From Nonomuraea glycinis (lineage in GTDB: Bacteria; Actinomycetota; Actinomycetes; Streptosporangiales; Streptosporangiaceae): a DNA stretch of 64,000 nt. The translations under genes were made by a program, and so were the position numbers. The DNA is taken from NCBI RefSeq assembly GCF_014646515.1, contig NZ_BMNK01000001.1, positions 62,001 to 126,000 of the forward strand. Direction: 5' to 3'. Each line of letters begins with the position of its first letter. Position 1 is the stretch's first letter. The notes under the pieces were generated by a model. It saw nothing but the letters and a program-made list of their open reading frames with translations, did no database searches and was not told the DNA's origin. Positions 7,310-18,505 of the stretch are shown in pieces.

Positions 7310-8794
7310 ATGCTCGTCATGAGAGGGATCGTCAAGCAGTTCCCTGGCGTGCGCGCGCTGGACGGGGTGGACCTGGACGTGCGAGCGGGCGAGGTGCACT
7401 GCCTGCTCGGCCAGAACGGCGCCGGCAAGTCCACGCTGATCAAGGTGCTGGCCGGGGTCCACCAGCCGGACGAGGGCACCATCGAGTTCAACGGCGAGCA
7501 GGTGCGCCCGTCGAGCCCCAACGACGCCATCAGGCTCGGCTTCGCCACCATCTACCAGGAGCTCGACCTGGTGGACGGGCTCAGCGTGGCGGAGAACATC
7601 TTCCTCGGTCACGAGCACGCCAAGCTCGGCTTCGTCAACATGTCGGCCGCCAACCGCGCCGCCCGCCAGGTGCTGGAGCGGCTCGGCCACGGGGAGATCC
7701 GCCCGTCCACCGAGGTGGGCCGGCTGCCCGCCGCGGCCAAGCAGGTCGTGTCGATGGCGCGGGCGCTCTCCCACGACGCCCGCCTGATCATCATGGACGA
7801 GCCGTCGGCCGCGCTGGCCCACGACGAGGTGGACAACCTCTTCCGGATCATCCGCGAGCTCACCGCGCAGGGCGTGGCCGTCGTCTACATCTCCCACCGG
7901 CTGGAGGAGATCCGCGAGATCGGCGACCGGGTCACCGTGCTGAAGGACGGCCGTACCGTCGCCGTCGGCCTGCCCGCCCGTGAGACCGCCACCTCGCACG
8001 TCGTCTCGCTGATGACCGGCAGGAACGTCGAGTACGTCTTCCCGCCCCGGGCGGCGAACCCGCCCGGCGAGGAGGTGCTGAAGGTCGAGGGCCTCACCTC
8101 GCCGGGCGCGTTCGCCGACGTGTCCTTCTCCGTACGCGCCGGCGAGATCGTCGGACTGGCCGGCCTCGTCGGCTCCGGCCGCTCGGAGATCCTCGAAGCG
8201 GTGTACGGCGCCCGCCCCGCCTCCGGCAGGGTGGAGCTGGCCGGCAAGCAGGTACGGCACAGCGTCGTCGGCAACGTCAGGCGCGGCATGGGCCTGGCCC
8301 CCGAAGAGCGCAAGGCCCAGGCGCTCCTGCTGGACCAGAGCATCACCGCCAACATCACCCTGGGCAGCCTGCCGAGCTTCGCCAAACTCGGCTGGATGAA
8401 CCGCGCCCGCGAGCGGGCCGAGGCGCACCGGCTGGTGAAGGCGCTGGACATCCGGCCGCCCGACCCGGAACGGCCGATCAAGAACCTGTCGGGCGGAAAC
8501 CAGCAGAAGGCCGTGCTGGCCCGCTGGCTGCTCGGCAGCCGCAAGCTGCTCCTGCTCGACGAGCCGACCCGGGGCGTGGACGTGGGCGCCAGGGCCGAGC
8601 TCTACGCGGTCATCCGCGACCTCGCCGACCGGGGCATCGGGGTGTTGCTGGTCTCCAGCGAGGTGCCCGAGGTGCTCGGCCTCGCCGACCGTGTCCTGGT
8701 GCTGCGCGAGGGCACGGTCATCCACCAGGCGGACGCCGGCGAACTCGACGAGCACCGCGTGCTCGACATGATCATGGATGGGAGAGCGGCCTGA
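7310..8794 (+). CDS. Sugar ABC transporter ATPase, RbsA/XylG-like, two NBDs
   Basis: 494-residue fused ATPase of the monosaccharide importer family (CUT2). The N-terminal half has Walker A GQNGAGKST and Walker B IIMDEPS; the C-terminal half has the usual degenerate P-loop but an intact LSGGNQQK signature and LLLDEPTRG Walker B. A purine-rich stretch GAGGGGA precedes ATG 7310. Its stop overlaps the permease ATG by 1 nt (TGATG). Being second in the ROK-led operon, it energises uptake of a pentose, hexose, polyol or similar ligand. Confidence 0.92.
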   Translation: MLVMRGIVKQFPGVRALDGVDLDVRAGEVHCLLGQNGAGKSTLIKVLAGVHQPDEGTIEFNGEQVRPSSPNDAIRLGFATIYQELDLVDGLSVAENIFLGHEHAKLGFVNMSAANRAARQVLERLGHGEIRPSTEVGRLPAAAKQVVSMARALSHDARLIIMDEPSAALAHDEVDNLFRIIRELTAQGVAVVYISHRLEEIREIGDRVTVLKDGRTVAVGLPARETATSHVVSLMTGRNVEYVFPPRAANPPGEEVLKVEGLTSPGAFADVSFSVRAGEIVGLAGLVGSGRSEILEAVYGARPASGRVELAGKQVRHSVVGNVRRGMGLAPEERKAQALLLDQSITANITLGSLPSFAKLGWMNRARERAEAHRLVKALDIRPPDPERPIKNLSGGNQQKAVLARWLLGSRKLLLLDEPTRGVDVGARAELYAVIRDLADRGIGVLLVSSEVPEVLGLADRVLVLREGTVIHQADAGELDEHRVLDMIMDGRAA

Positions 8795-9822
8795 TGAGCG
8801 AGCCCAAGATACCGCCGGCGGCGGTCCCGGAGACAGGCGGATCCGCGCCGCCGGGCGCGGCGACACGCAACCCGCTGAGCGCACTGGGCGAGGCCCGCCA
8901 CCTCGGCCTGCTGGTGGCGCTCGGCCTGCTGATCATCGTCGGCCTGGTCACCAGGCCGGAGAACTTCGCGACCACCTCCAACCTGGTCAGCATCCTGTCG
9001 CTGGCCGCGACCATCGGCGTCATCACCGTCGGCGCGACGTTCGTGATCATCGGTGGTGGCATCGACCTGTCCGTCGGCGCCCTCATGGCGCTGGCCTCGG
9101 TCTGGGCGACGACGCTGGCCACGCAGGAGTACGGGCCGTTCGTCATGGTGATCTGCGCGCTGCTCGTCGGCACCGGCGCGGGGCTGGTCAACGGGCTGCT
9201 CATCGCCTACGGGCGGCTGGTGCCCTTCATCGCCACCCTCGCCATGCTGGTGGCGGCGCGCGGCCTGGCCCAGCGCATGTCCGACCGCAAGACCCAGCTC
9301 ATCCAGAGCGGCAACACGGCCCTCGTCGATTTGTCGACCACGCGGGTGCTCGGCATCCCGCTGCTGGTCTACATCTTCGCCCTGGTCGTGGTGCTCGGCT
9401 GGATCCTGCTCAACCGCACCACCTTCGGCCGCCGCACCTACGCGGTCGGCGGCAACCCGGAGGCGGCCCGGCTGGCCGGCATCGACGTCCGCAGGCACAC
9501 CATGCTGCTGTACGCGCTGTCCGGGCTGACCTGCGGCATCGCCGCCGTCCTGATCATGGCCCGGACGACCACAGGCTCGTCCACCCACGGCGACCTGTAC
9601 GAACTCGACGCCATCGCGGCCGTCATCATCGGCGGCACCCTGCTGACCGGTGGCCGTGGCACCATCATCGGCTCGATCCTGGGCCTGTTGATCTTCACGC
9701 TCATCACCAACCTGTTCATCCTCAACGGGCTCAACACCAGTGACCAGCTGATCGCCAAGGGCCTGATCATCGTCGTCGCCGTCCTTCTCCAGCGGCGGAA
9801 TCTGAAGGAGAGAGCACCATGA
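8794..9822 (+). CDS. Sugar ABC transporter permease, RbsC/XylH-like
   Basis: 342-residue permease of the CUT2 class with about ten hydrophobic segments. The GGGIDLSVGALMALASV motif near residues 87-103 is the family hallmark. The N-terminal 30 residues are hydrophilic and Pro-rich. It overlaps the ATPase gene by 1 nt and the binding-protein gene by 4 nt, so the three subunits are translationally linked. A homodimer would form the membrane channel. Confidence 0.92.
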   Translation: MSEPKIPPAAVPETGGSAPPGAATRNPLSALGEARHLGLLVALGLLIIVGLVTRPENFATTSNLVSILSLAATIGVITVGATFVIIGGGIDLSVGALMALASVWATTLATQEYGPFVMVICALLVGTGAGLVNGLLIAYGRLVPFIATLAMLVAARGLAQRMSDRKTQLIQSGNTALVDLSTTRVLGIPLLVYIFALVVVLGWILLNRTTFGRRTYAVGGNPEAARLAGIDVRRHTMLLYALSGLTCGIAAVLIMARTTTGSSTHGDLYELDAIAAVIIGGTLLTGGRGTIIGSILGLLIFTLITNLFILNGLNTSDQLIAKGLIIVVAVLLQRRNLKERAP

Positions 9823-10865
9823 GCAACAAAGTCGCGCGCAGAGGATTCCTCGTCGGTGGCGCCGTCCTGCTGGCAGCGGGCTGCACCAGCAACGAGCCGG
9901 CCGAGCCCGCCTCCAGCGCGGCCCCCGCGCCCGCCCCGGCGGCCAGCGGAAACGACGAGCCCGGCACCAAGGTGGTCATCGGCTTCTCCGCGCCGGCGGC
10001 CGACCACGGCTGGATCGCCGCCATCGCCAAGAACGCCGAAGCCGCCGCCAAGCAGTACACCGACGTCGAGTTCAAGCCGGTCGAGCCCACCAACGACATC
10101 AACCAGCAGATCTCCGCCGTCGAGTCGCTCATCGCGGCCAAGGTGAACGCGCTGGTGATCCTGCCGAACGACGGCCAGCAGCTCAACCAGGTCGCCCTGC
10201 AGGCCACCGCGGCCGGCATCCCGGTGATCAACCTCGACCGCGTCTTCCCCGACAAGCTCGCCTACCGCACCTGGATCGGCGGCGACAACTACGGCATGGG
10301 CGTCGCGGCCGGCCACTTCATCGGCAAGTCGCTGAAGGACAAGGGTGTCGCCGACCCGGTGATCGTGGAGATCCAGGGCATCGCCACGCTGCCGCTCACC
10401 CAGGACCGCAGCAAGGGCTTCGAGGACGCGCTGAAGACGTACGGGTTCAAGGTCGCCGCGAAGCAGGACGCCCAGTTCACCGTGGAGACCGGCAACGAGG
10501 TGGCCGCCTCGCTGCTCCAGGCGCACAAGAAGATCGACGCGCTCTGGAACCACGACGACGACCAGGGCATCGGCGTGCTCGCCGCGATCAAGGAGGCCGG
10601 CCGCGACGAGTTCATCATGGTGGGCGGCGCCGGCTCGGCGAACGCCATGAAGGAGATCCAGGCGGGCACCTCGGTGCTGAAGGCCACGGTCACCTACAGC
10701 CCCACGATGGCCGCCTCGGCGATCAAACTCGCACGTCTGATCGCCCAGGGCAAGGGAATGAGTGACCTGCTGGAGAACCAGGTTCCGCAGTCGATCACCC
10801 TGGCCTCCGAGACCATCACCAAGGAGAACGTAGATAAGTATCTGCCACTTGGCTTCGAATCCTGA
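9819..10865 (+). CDS. Sugar-binding lipoprotein of ABC importer
   Basis: 348-residue periplasmic-binding-protein-like (peripla_BP_4) lipoprotein. The N-terminus has a twin-arginine-like ARRGFLVGG followed by a lipobox LAAGC with the acylated cysteine at residue 22, so it is probably exported folded by Tat and anchored to the membrane. A Ser/Ala/Pro-rich tether follows. Mature protein contains the NDDGQQ-type ligand region and DHDDDQG segment of the ribose/xylose-binding family. Ligand unknown; the downstream Gfo/Idh and TIM-barrel genes suggest a polyol or a sugar metabolised through a keto intermediate. Confidence 0.88.
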   Translation: MSNKVARRGFLVGGAVLLAAGCTSNEPAEPASSAAPAPAPAASGNDEPGTKVVIGFSAPAADHGWIAAIAKNAEAAAKQYTDVEFKPVEPTNDINQQISAVESLIAAKVNALVILPNDGQQLNQVALQATAAGIPVINLDRVFPDKLAYRTWIGGDNYGMGVAAGHFIGKSLKDKGVADPVIVEIQGIATLPLTQDRSKGFEDALKTYGFKVAAKQDAQFTVETGNEVAASLLQAHKKIDALWNHDDDQGIGVLAAIKEAGRDEFIMVGGAGSANAMKEIQAGTSVLKATVTYSPTMAASAIKLARLIAQGKGMSDLLENQVPQSITLASETITKENVDKYLPLGFES

Positions 10866-10876
10866 TCGGGGGCTGC

Positions 10877-12028
10877 ATGTCAGACAGAACCGTCGGCGTC
10901 GGCATGATCGGCTATGCCTTCATGGGACGCGTCCACTCCCAGGCCTGGCGTAGCGTCGCCGCCTTCTTCGACGTACCGGTGATCCCGCGGATGCGGGTGA
11001 TCTCCGGACGCTCGAGGGAGGCCACGAAGGCCGCGGCCGAACAGATGGGCTGGGAGGAGGCGGTGACTGACTGGCGGGAGGTGATCGGGCGGCCGGACGT
11101 CGACATCGTCGACATCTGTACGCCCGGTGACACCCACGCCGAGATCGCCATCGCCGCCCTGCGCGCCGGCAAGCACGTCATCTGCGAGAAACCGCTGGCC
11201 AACACCGTCGCCGAGGCTGAAGCCATGGTCCAGGCGGCGGCTTCGGCCACCGGCAGGAGCATGGTCGCCTTCAACTACCGGCGGGTGCCCGCCGTGGCGC
11301 TCGCCCGTGACCTGGTCGCGCAGGGCAGGCTCGGCGAGATCCGGCACGTACGCGCCCAGTATTTGCAGGACTGGATCGTCGATCCGGAGTTCCCGCTGGT
11401 CTGGCGGCTGCAGAAGGACAAGGCCGGGTCCGGCGCGCTCGGCGACATCGGCGCGCACATCATCGACGCCGCCGAGTTCATCAGCGGCCAGCTGATCACC
11501 GGCGTCTCGGCGCTGACCGAGACGTTCATCAAGGAACGCCCGCTGTCGGAGGGGTCGTCCGGCCTGGCCGCCGCGGGCGGTTCCGGCCGGGGCACGGTGA
11601 CCGTCGACGACGCCGCGCTGTTCACCGCCCGGCTGTCCGGCGGGGCGGTCGGCTCGTTCGAGGCCACCAGGTTCGCCACCGGCCGCAAGAACGCGATGCG
11701 GATCGAGCTCAACGGCTCGCTGGGCAGCCTCGCCTTCGATTTCGAGTCGATGAACGAGCTGTGGTTCAGCGAGGGCGGCAAGGGCTTCGAGCGCATCCTC
11801 GTCACCGAACCGGACCACCCGTACGTCGGCGCGTGGTGGCCACCGGGACACGGCCTGGGCTACGAGCACACCTTCACCCACGAGATCAGGGACTTCCTGG
11901 AGGCGATCGGCCAGGGGACCGACCCGACGCCGTCGTTCGCCGACGGGCTCCGGGTGCAGCGTGTGCTGGCCGCGGTCGAGCAGAGCGCGGCTGACGGCAG
12001 CCGCTTCACCACCGTGGAGGACACATGA
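10877..12028 (+). CDS. Gfo/Idh/MocA-family sugar dehydrogenase
   Basis: 383-residue NAD(P)-dependent oxidoreductase. The N-terminal Rossmann fold ([12 protein letters not shown]) and the EKPLA motif with the catalytic lysine are present, as is the C-terminal Gfo/Idh substrate domain. Family members oxidise inositol, gluco- or keto-sugars. It is in the sugar importer operon and overlaps the next gene by 4 nt. The pairing with a sugar isomerase/epimerase is typical of inositol-like or ketodisaccharide pathways; I cannot fix which. Confidence 0.88.
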   Translation: MSDRTVGVGMIGYAFMGRVHSQAWRSVAAFFDVPVIPRMRVISGRSREATKAAAEQMGWEEAVTDWREVIGRPDVDIVDICTPGDTHAEIAIAALRAGKHVICEKPLANTVAEAEAMVQAAASATGRSMVAFNYRRVPAVALARDLVAQGRLGEIRHVRAQYLQDWIVDPEFPLVWRLQKDKAGSGALGDIGAHIIDAAEFISGQLITGVSALTETFIKERPLSEGSSGLAAAGGSGRGTVTVDDAALFTARLSGGAVGSFEATRFATGRKNAMRIELNGSLGSLAFDFESMNELWFSEGGKGFERILVTEPDHPYVGAWWPPGHGLGYEHTFTHEIRDFLEAIGQGTDPTPSFADGLRVQRVLAAVEQSAADGSRFTTVEDT

Positions 12029-13029
12029 GACCCATCACGCTGTTCACCGGCCAGTGGGCCGACCTGCCGTTCGAAGAGGTCTGCAGGCTGGCGGCCGAGT
12101 GGGGCTACGACGGCCTGGAGATCGCCTGCTCGGGCGACCACTTCGACGTCGAGCAGGCGGTGACCGACCCGTCCTACGTCGAGCAGAAGCGCGCCCAGCT
12201 CGACAAGCACGGCCTGAAGGTGTGGACCATCTCCAACCATCTGGTCGGCCAGGCCGTCTGCGACCACCCCATCGACGCGCGGCACAAGGCCATCCTGCCG
12301 GCCCGGATCTGGGGCTCGGGCGACCCCGAGTCCGTACGGCAGGCCGCCGCCGAGGACCTGAAGAACACCGCCAGGGCGGCGGCGCTGCTGGGCGTGGACA
12401 CGGTGGTGGGCTTCACCGGCTCCTCCATCTGGCACACGGTCGCGATGTTCCCGCCGGTGCCGGCCTCGATGGTGGACGCCGGCTACCAGGACTTCGCCGA
12501 CCGCTGGAACCCCATCCTGGACGTCTTCGACGAGGTCGGGGTCCGCTTCGCGCACGAGGTGCACCCCAGCGAGATCGCCTACGACTACCACACCACCGTC
12601 CGCACCCTGGAGGCGATCGGCCACCGCCCCGCCTTCGGACTCAACTGGGACCCCTCCCACATGGTGTGGCAGGACCTGGACCCGGTGGGGTTCATCCTGG
12701 ACTTCGCCGACCGGATCTACCACGTGGACTGCAAGGACACCCGGATGCGGGTGGGCGACGGCCGGCGCGGCCGCCTGTCCTCGCACCTGCCGTGGGCCGA
12801 CATGCGGCGCGGCTGGGACTTCGTCTCGACGGGCCGGGGCGACGTGCCGTGGGAGGACTGCTTCCGCGCGCTCAACTCGATCGGCTACACCGGGCCGATC
12901 TCCATCGAGTGGGAGGACGCGGGCATGGACCGCCTGGACGGCGGCCGTGAGGCCCTGTCCTACATCCGTGGCCTCAACTCCATCACCCCGCCCACCACCT
13001 CCTTCGACGCGGCCTTCTCCACCGACTGA
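12025..13029 (+). CDS. Sugar phosphate isomerase/epimerase family TIM-barrel protein
   Basis: 334-residue AP-endonuclease-2/xylose-isomerase-like TIM barrel (IolE/hexulose isomerase type). Metal-ligand strands are visible: an early EIACSGDHF, then [22 protein letters not shown] and a late SIEWED glutamate. ATG at 12025 overlaps the oxidoreductase stop (ATGA). Last gene of the ROK operon, ending at a strong bidirectional terminator. Likely isomerises or dehydrates the product of the Gfo/Idh enzyme. Confidence 0.87.
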   Translation: MRPITLFTGQWADLPFEEVCRLAAEWGYDGLEIACSGDHFDVEQAVTDPSYVEQKRAQLDKHGLKVWTISNHLVGQAVCDHPIDARHKAILPARIWGSGDPESVRQAAAEDLKNTARAAALLGVDTVVGFTGSSIWHTVAMFPPVPASMVDAGYQDFADRWNPILDVFDEVGVRFAHEVHPSEIAYDYHTTVRTLEAIGHRPAFGLNWDPSHMVWQDLDPVGFILDFADRIYHVDCKDTRMRVGDGRRGRLSSHLPWADMRRGWDFVSTGRGDVPWEDCFRALNSIGYTGPISIEWEDAGMDRLDGGREALSYIRGLNSITPPTTSFDAAFSTD

Positions 13030-13050
13030 CGCCGAGTGACGCAGGGCAGG

Positions 13051-13080
13051 AAGCCCGGGCCCGTGCGGCCCGGGCTTTCT
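13051..13080. terminator. Bidirectional terminator between convergent operons
   Basis: Perfect 10-bp stem AAGCCCGGGC (13051-13060) with GCCCGGGCTT (13068-13077), a 7-nt loop, followed by TCT on the plus strand. It separates the sugar operon from the ADH operon coming the other way. Confidence 0.8.
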
Positions 13081-13090
13081 CACGCCCGGG

Positions 13091-14176
13091 TCAGTCCATC
13101 ACCACGATCTGGCGCAGGACCTCGCCGCTCTTCAGGGCGGCCACCGCGTCGTTCAGGTCGGCCAGCCTGATGCGGGCGCTGATCATCGACTCCAGGTCGA
13201 GCTGGCCCGCCTTGTAGAGGTTGGCGAAGTAGGGGAAGTCGTGCCGTACGTCGGACTCGCCGTACAGGCTGGACAGCAGGTTCTTGCCCTCGAAGAGGAG
13301 GTTGAAGGCGGGGAAGGAGACCATGTCGTCGACCGCGCCGGCGCCGACGACGATGACGTCGCCTCCGGCGCGGGTGATCTGCCAGGCGTTCTGGATGGTG
13401 GCCGCCTTGCCGACGACCTCGAAGCCGTAGTCGAAGCCGTTGCCGCCGGTGAGCTCGTTCAGTGCGGTGGGGACCTGGTCGGGGGTGACCGCGTGGGTGG
13501 CGCCGACCTTCTTGGCCATCGCGTGCTTGGACTCCAGCGGGTCCACGGCGAGGATCGTGCGGGCGCCGGAGACGCGGGCGCCCTGGATCACCGACAGGCC
13601 GACGCCGCCACAGCCGATGACCGCGACCGTGGAGCCCGGCCGTACCTTCGCGGTGTTGATCGCGGCGCCGACGCCGGTGGTGATGCCGCAGCCGATCAGC
13701 GCACCGACCTCCCACGGCACCTCGGGGTCGAGCTTGATCGCGCCCTGCCACGGGACCACGATCTCCTCGGCCCAGGTGCCGCAGCCGGCCATGCCGAAGG
13801 CCGTGGTGTCGCCGCCGTAGCGGAAATTGCCCTTGGTGAACGACTCGATCACGTACTTCAGGCACAGGTAAGGCTGGCCGCCCAGGCACAGGTCGCACTC
13901 CTGGCAGGCCGGGCGCCAGCTGATCACCACATGGTCGCCGGGTTTGACCGTGGAGACGTGCTCGCCGACCTCCACCACCTCGCCCGCGCCCTCGTGGCCG
14001 GGGATGAGCGGCACGGGCTGCGGCAGCACGCCGGTCATGGCCGACAGGTCGGAGTGGCAGACGCCGGTGGCCTTGATCCGGACCCGGACGTCGGTGGGCC
14101 CGACGGGGGCCAGTGTGACGTCGTCGCGGATGTCGAGCTTGTCGTCGCCTACGGCGTGCAGAAGGGCGGCGCGCAT
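13091..14176 (-). CDS. Zinc-dependent alcohol dehydrogenase (class III-like)
   Basis: 361-residue medium-chain dehydrogenase. Catalytic zinc ligands are in CHSD (Cys 38 region) and GHEGAGEV; the four structural-zinc cysteines are in the C-x2-C-x2-C-x-n-C loop around CQECDLC; the Rossmann motif is GCGGVGL. This subgroup in mycobacteria oxidises larger alcohols, sometimes with a tightly bound cofactor. It is 16 nt downstream of the ferredoxin gene in an operon with a KstR-type box, so oxidation of a hydroxylated steroid side chain made by a P450 is a plausible role. Substrate is inference. Confidence 0.85.
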   Translation of the reverse strand: MRAALLHAVGDDKLDIRDDVTLAPVGPTDVRVRIKATGVCHSDLSAMTGVLPQPVPLIPGHEGAGEVVEVGEHVSTVKPGDHVVISWRPACQECDLCLGGQPYLCLKYVIESFTKGNFRYGGDTTAFGMAGCGTWAEEIVVPWQGAIKLDPEVPWEVGALIGCGITTGVGAAINTAKVRPGSTVAVIGCGGVGLSVIQGARVSGARTILAVDPLESKHAMAKKVGATHAVTPDQVPTALNELTGGNGFDYGFEVVGKAATIQNAWQITRAGGDVIVVGAGAVDDMVSFPAFNLLFEGKNLLSSLYGESDVRHDFPYFANLYKAGQLDLESMISARIRLADLNDAVAALKSGEVLRQIVVMD

Positions 14177-14192
14177 GGGGGATCCTCTCCGG

Positions 14193-14380
14193 CTATTCCT
14201 CTACGGAAAGTGCGGCTTTGGGACAGGATCGCACCGCGTGGCGGACGCGATCCAGCATTTCTGGCGGTGGCTCGGGGAGGAGGATGTGCAGTTGGTCGTC
14301 CTCGTCCAGCTCGAACACCTCGGGCGCGAGCCCCATGCACACGGCATTGGCCTCGCAGACCAGCTCGTCCACCTTGACCT

Positions 14381-14384
<4 letters not shown>
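14193..14384 (-). CDS. 3Fe-4S ferredoxin, FdxD/P450-partner type
   Basis: 63-residue small ferredoxin. Cluster cysteines are in C-x5-C (CEANAVC) and near the C-terminus in C-P-K; the usual fourth Cys is absent, as expected for a [3Fe-4S] type. I chose GTG at 14384: an AGGAGG lies 5 nt upstream and the GTG overlaps the stop of the preceding gene as GTGA. The ATG at 14405 would start inside that gene without a ribosome site. Such ferredoxins pass electrons to P450s; the CYP125/142-like P450 at 37881-39065, which carries the same regulatory box, is the obvious partner. Confidence 0.88.
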
Positions 14385-15575
<1,191 letters not shown>

Positions 15576-15584
<9 letters not shown>

Positions 15585-16649
15585 CTGGTGGCGGCGGGCC
15601 CACAGCCTGCGGGTGTGCGCCTGCCAGCTCTGGAAGTCCTCGTGGCCGCGCGGGTCGTGGCCGAGCATGACGAGCGCGCTGTCCGCCCAGCCGGCCGCCT
15701 GCGCGGGGGTGTCGCCCGCGAGGATCGGCACCGCCTGCGCGACGTGGTCGGGCAGTGGCCCGGCCTGCGTCCTGGCCGCGACCGCGAATGCGCAGCCCTG
15801 GGCCAGATGCGCCCGGAACCCGTCGGCGCCCGCGTGCTCGGTCAGCCACCACAGCTCGTCGGCCTCCGCCCCGCCGGTGTAGGCGGCGGCGAACCCGACC
15901 CCGCTCCACAGCGCGGCCCGCCTGCTGACCGGGTACGCGGCGATCCTGGCGGCCACGTCGTCGGGCGAGGCGCAGTCGTGGTACCACAGCAGCCGGCCCA
16001 GGCCCTGGTCGAAGAGCGCGCAGTGCGACCTGGTGAGCAGGTCGGGCATGGCCCGCTCGCCCACCATCCGGTCCGCCCGCGCCATGCTCCAGCCGAAGCC
16101 GAACCCGTCGAGGGCCAGCCACCGCAGCAGCGGATGGGCCCGCCGGGGCGGCCGGATCGGCCGCAGGCGCAGCATCGCGTAACCCCGGCCGGCGCCGAGA
16201 TGGACGGCGAACTGGTGACGTGTCCCGGGGCCGGTCAGTAGCTCGCGAAGGCGCCGGCCCCGAGTCGCGGTGATCAGGTCGAGCACCGCGCACGCCGCCC
16301 CCGCCCCTTCGAAGGCGAAGGCCTGCTGCTCACGGGAAATCTCATCGATCCTCACAACTTCCCGTGACATCACTGCGTTGAAGCCATACAGATACGACTT
16401 TTCCGCATTCTCAATGACCGCCCGAGAAGGTCCTCGGGTGAGCCGGAACCTCCGTCTGCTCAGATCGGACTCGCGAGGATCCTTGACCAGAAATCTCCGC
16501 CAGCCCCGGGCCGGGGCCAGCGTCGGCTGGATCCCGACCTGCTCCAAGAACGATGTTGTGCCCGTGTCGCCCACGCTTCCCCCGAAGACGCCTCGTACGG
16601 CCACTGTCGAACCTAGTGACCCCCATGCGGGCACCCATCGAGCCGCCAC
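15576..16649 (-). CDS. DUF1702 family protein
   Basis: 357 residues from GTG 16649; a shorter start at GTG 16574 is also plausible because the first 25 residues look non-conserved. Family landmarks: FEGAGAACAVLDLI, the FGFGWSMARAD stretch, DQGLGRLLWYHDC, and RRAALWSGVGFAAAYTGG. DUF1702 proteins have no established biochemical role; they occur in enediyne and other natural-product loci and beside membrane-associated genes. Here the gene neighbours a cyclase-like protein, methyltransferase and glycosyltransferase on the same strand, so a part in making or handling a lipid-like metabolite is possible. Function unknown. Confidence 0.7.
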
Positions 16650-16690
16650 GCTCCTGGCGGCAAAGAAGCGGCAAAACCCCTTGCGGAGTC

Positions 16691-16768
16691 AGCGCTGAGC
16701 CGGTGCGCGCCCGCTCAGCGACGAGCCGGGGCGCACCTGCTCAGCGGTGGGCCGGGGCGCAGCCGCAC
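16691..16768. repeat. Three 26-bp tandem copies spanning a gene end
   Basis: Copies at 16691-16716, 16717-16742 and 16743-16768, each starting AGCG and containing GAGCCGG or GGGCCGG and GCGC. The cyclase-like gene stops at 16741-16743, so one copy encodes its C-terminus (C-A-P-A-H-R) and two lie beyond the stop. Confidence 0.9.
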
Positions 16769-17775
16769 CCTTCCGGCTGTACGGCGGTCAGGGCGGCGGC
16801 GTCGCGGAAGATGCCGGAGGCGCCTGTCAGGCCGTCGAGGGCGTCGGCGGCCAGGATCACGGCGGCCGCGGTGTAGCCGGACCGCTCGTGCGGGAAGTGC
16901 TTGCGGTTGGCGAACTGCCAGCCGGTCCAGTAGGAGCCGTCCTCGTGCCGCAGGTGCTGCATGTCGCCGAAGAGCGTCGCCGCGCGCCCGCGGTCGCCCA
17001 GCGCGTCCAGCGCCAGCGCCAGCTCGCACGTCTCCGCGCCCGTCACCCACGGCTGGTCCGACACGCACCGGATGCCGAGCCCCGGCACCACGAACGTGGC
17101 CCACTCGCGCTCCAGCGACTCCCACGCCTGCGCCCCGCGCACCGCGCCGCCCAGGACGGGGTAGTACCAGTCCATCGAGAAGCGGCTCTTGTCGGCGAAC
17201 GCCTCGGGATGGGCGGCCAGCACGTGCGCCAGCCGGTCGGCGGCCAGCTCCCAGTGCGGCTGCGGGTCGCCGAGCTCGTCGGCGAGCAGCACGCCGCACC
17301 GCAGCCCTTGGTGGATGGAGGAGCAGCCGGTCAGCAGCGCGTACGCGGCCGCCTGCCCGTGCGCGTCCCGCTCCCAGACGATCTCCCCGCGCTCGGTCTG
17401 CAGCCCGGCCACGTAGTCCAGAGCGGCCTTGGCCATCGGCCACCGCCGCTCGGCGAAGGACCGCTCACCGGTGACGAGAAAGTGGTGCCAGAGCCCGACG
17501 GCGACGTAGGCGGCGTGGTTGGACTCGCCGCCCGCCTCGATGGCGACCCCGTCGAGCAGCTTCATCGGCCACGAGCCGTCGTCGCGCTGGTGCCCGGCGA
17601 GCCAGTCGTAGCCCTTGCGTACCGGCTCGTCCAGCCCGGCGACCGTCATGGCCATCAGGCACTCGATGTGGTTCCACGCGTCGACGTGCCCTTCCGGCCA
17701 GGGCACTCCGCCGTCTTCCCGCTGGATGGCCGCGATGCTCTCGGCCGTCCGGACGACCTGCTCGCGGGAGATCAC
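16741..17775 (-). CDS. Prenyltransferase / squalene-hopene-cyclase-like alpha-barrel protein
   Basis: 344-residue protein with repeated QW-like motifs (HQRDDGSWP, RHEDGSYW, AIQREDGGVPWP) that form the alpha/alpha barrel of terpene cyclases and prenyltransferase beta subunits. It is about half the length of a true squalene-hopene cyclase and I see no DXDD acid motif, so a classic cyclase reaction is doubtful. GTG 17775 overlaps the methyltransferase stop as GTGA. It is the third gene of a GT4-methyltransferase-cyclase-like operon, a conserved trio in actinomycetes. Possible role: binding or modifying a prenyl lipid. The C-terminus comes from a tandem repeat. Confidence 0.72.
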   Translation of the reverse strand: MISREQVVRTAESIAAIQREDGGVPWPEGHVDAWNHIECLMAMTVAGLDEPVRKGYDWLAGHQRDDGSWPMKLLDGVAIEAGGESNHAAYVAVGLWHHFLVTGERSFAERRWPMAKAALDYVAGLQTERGEIVWERDAHGQAAAYALLTGCSSIHQGLRCGVLLADELGDPQPHWELAADRLAHVLAAHPEAFADKSRFSMDWYYPVLGGAVRGAQAWESLEREWATFVVPGLGIRCVSDQPWVTGAETCELALALDALGDRGRAATLFGDMQHLRHEDGSYWTGWQFANRKHFPHERSGYTAAAVILAADALDGLTGASGIFRDAAALTAVQPEGCGCAPAHR

Positions 17776-18488
17776 GCCTCGGGCTTCCTGACGTAGAGCA
17801 CGACGCTCTTGCCGATGACGGGGTTGAGCAGGGCCTCGGCGATCCTGGTCGCGGCGGGGCGCTTCATGATGTCCCAGACGAGCAGCTCGTGGTACGCCTT
17901 CGCGATGGGGTGGTCGTCGTTGTTGACGCCGACGGCGCACTTGATCCACCAGTACGGCGCGTGCAGGCCGTGCGCGTGGTGGTGCGGGCCGACGACGAAC
18001 CCGGTGGCCTTCAGCTTGGCCGACAGCTCGGCCAGCGTGTAGATGCGCACATGCCCGCCCGGAGCGGTGTGGTAGTCCTCGTCGAGCGCCCAGCAGATCC
18101 GCTCGGGCAGAAAGCTCGGCACGGTGATCGCGGCCGTGCCGCCGGGCCTGAGCACGCGGAAGATCTCGGCCATCGCCGCCATGTCGTCGGGGATGTGCTC
18201 CAGCACCTCGGCGGCGATGACGCGGTCGAAGCCGCCCTCGTCGAACGGCATGTCCAGCGCCGTGCCCTGGACGGTCTCCCCGGTGCCGCCGGGCGGCACC
18301 TCGCCCGCCTTGTCCATCGCGGCGAACATGGCGGCCACGTTGTCGAGCTCGGTCTGGTCCATGTCGAACGCGACGACGTCCGCGCCTCGGCGGAGCACCT
18401 CGAAGGCGTGCCGGCCGCCGCCGCACCCCAGGTCGAGCACGCGCGTGCCGGGGCCGACGGGCAGCCGGTCGAAGTCGACGGTCAGCAC
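17772..18488 (-). CDS. Class I SAM-dependent methyltransferase (Methyltransf_11)
   Basis: 238-residue methyltransferase with motif I VLDLGCGGGRHA near residue 18, the acidic VVAFDMDQTEL strand, and post-I region IAAEVLEHIPDD; these are standard SAM-binding features. GTG 18488 is preceded by GAGGAG 8 nt upstream. It lies 17 nt after the glycosyltransferase stop and overlaps the cyclase-like gene by 4 nt. Acceptor unknown; the operon suggests a glycosylated or prenylated lipid. Confidence 0.85.
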   Translation of the reverse strand: MLTVDFDRLPVGPGTRVLDLGCGGGRHAFEVLRRGADVVAFDMDQTELDNVAAMFAAMDKAGEVPPGGTGETVQGTALDMPFDEGGFDRVIAAEVLEHIPDDMAAMAEIFRVLRPGGTAAITVPSFLPERICWALDEDYHTAPGGHVRIYTLAELSAKLKATGFVVGPHHHAHGLHAPYWWIKCAVGVNNDDHPIAKAYHELLVWDIMKRPAATRIAEALLNPVIGKSVVLYVRKPEA

Positions 18489-18505
18489 AGGACGCTCTCC
18501 TCTGA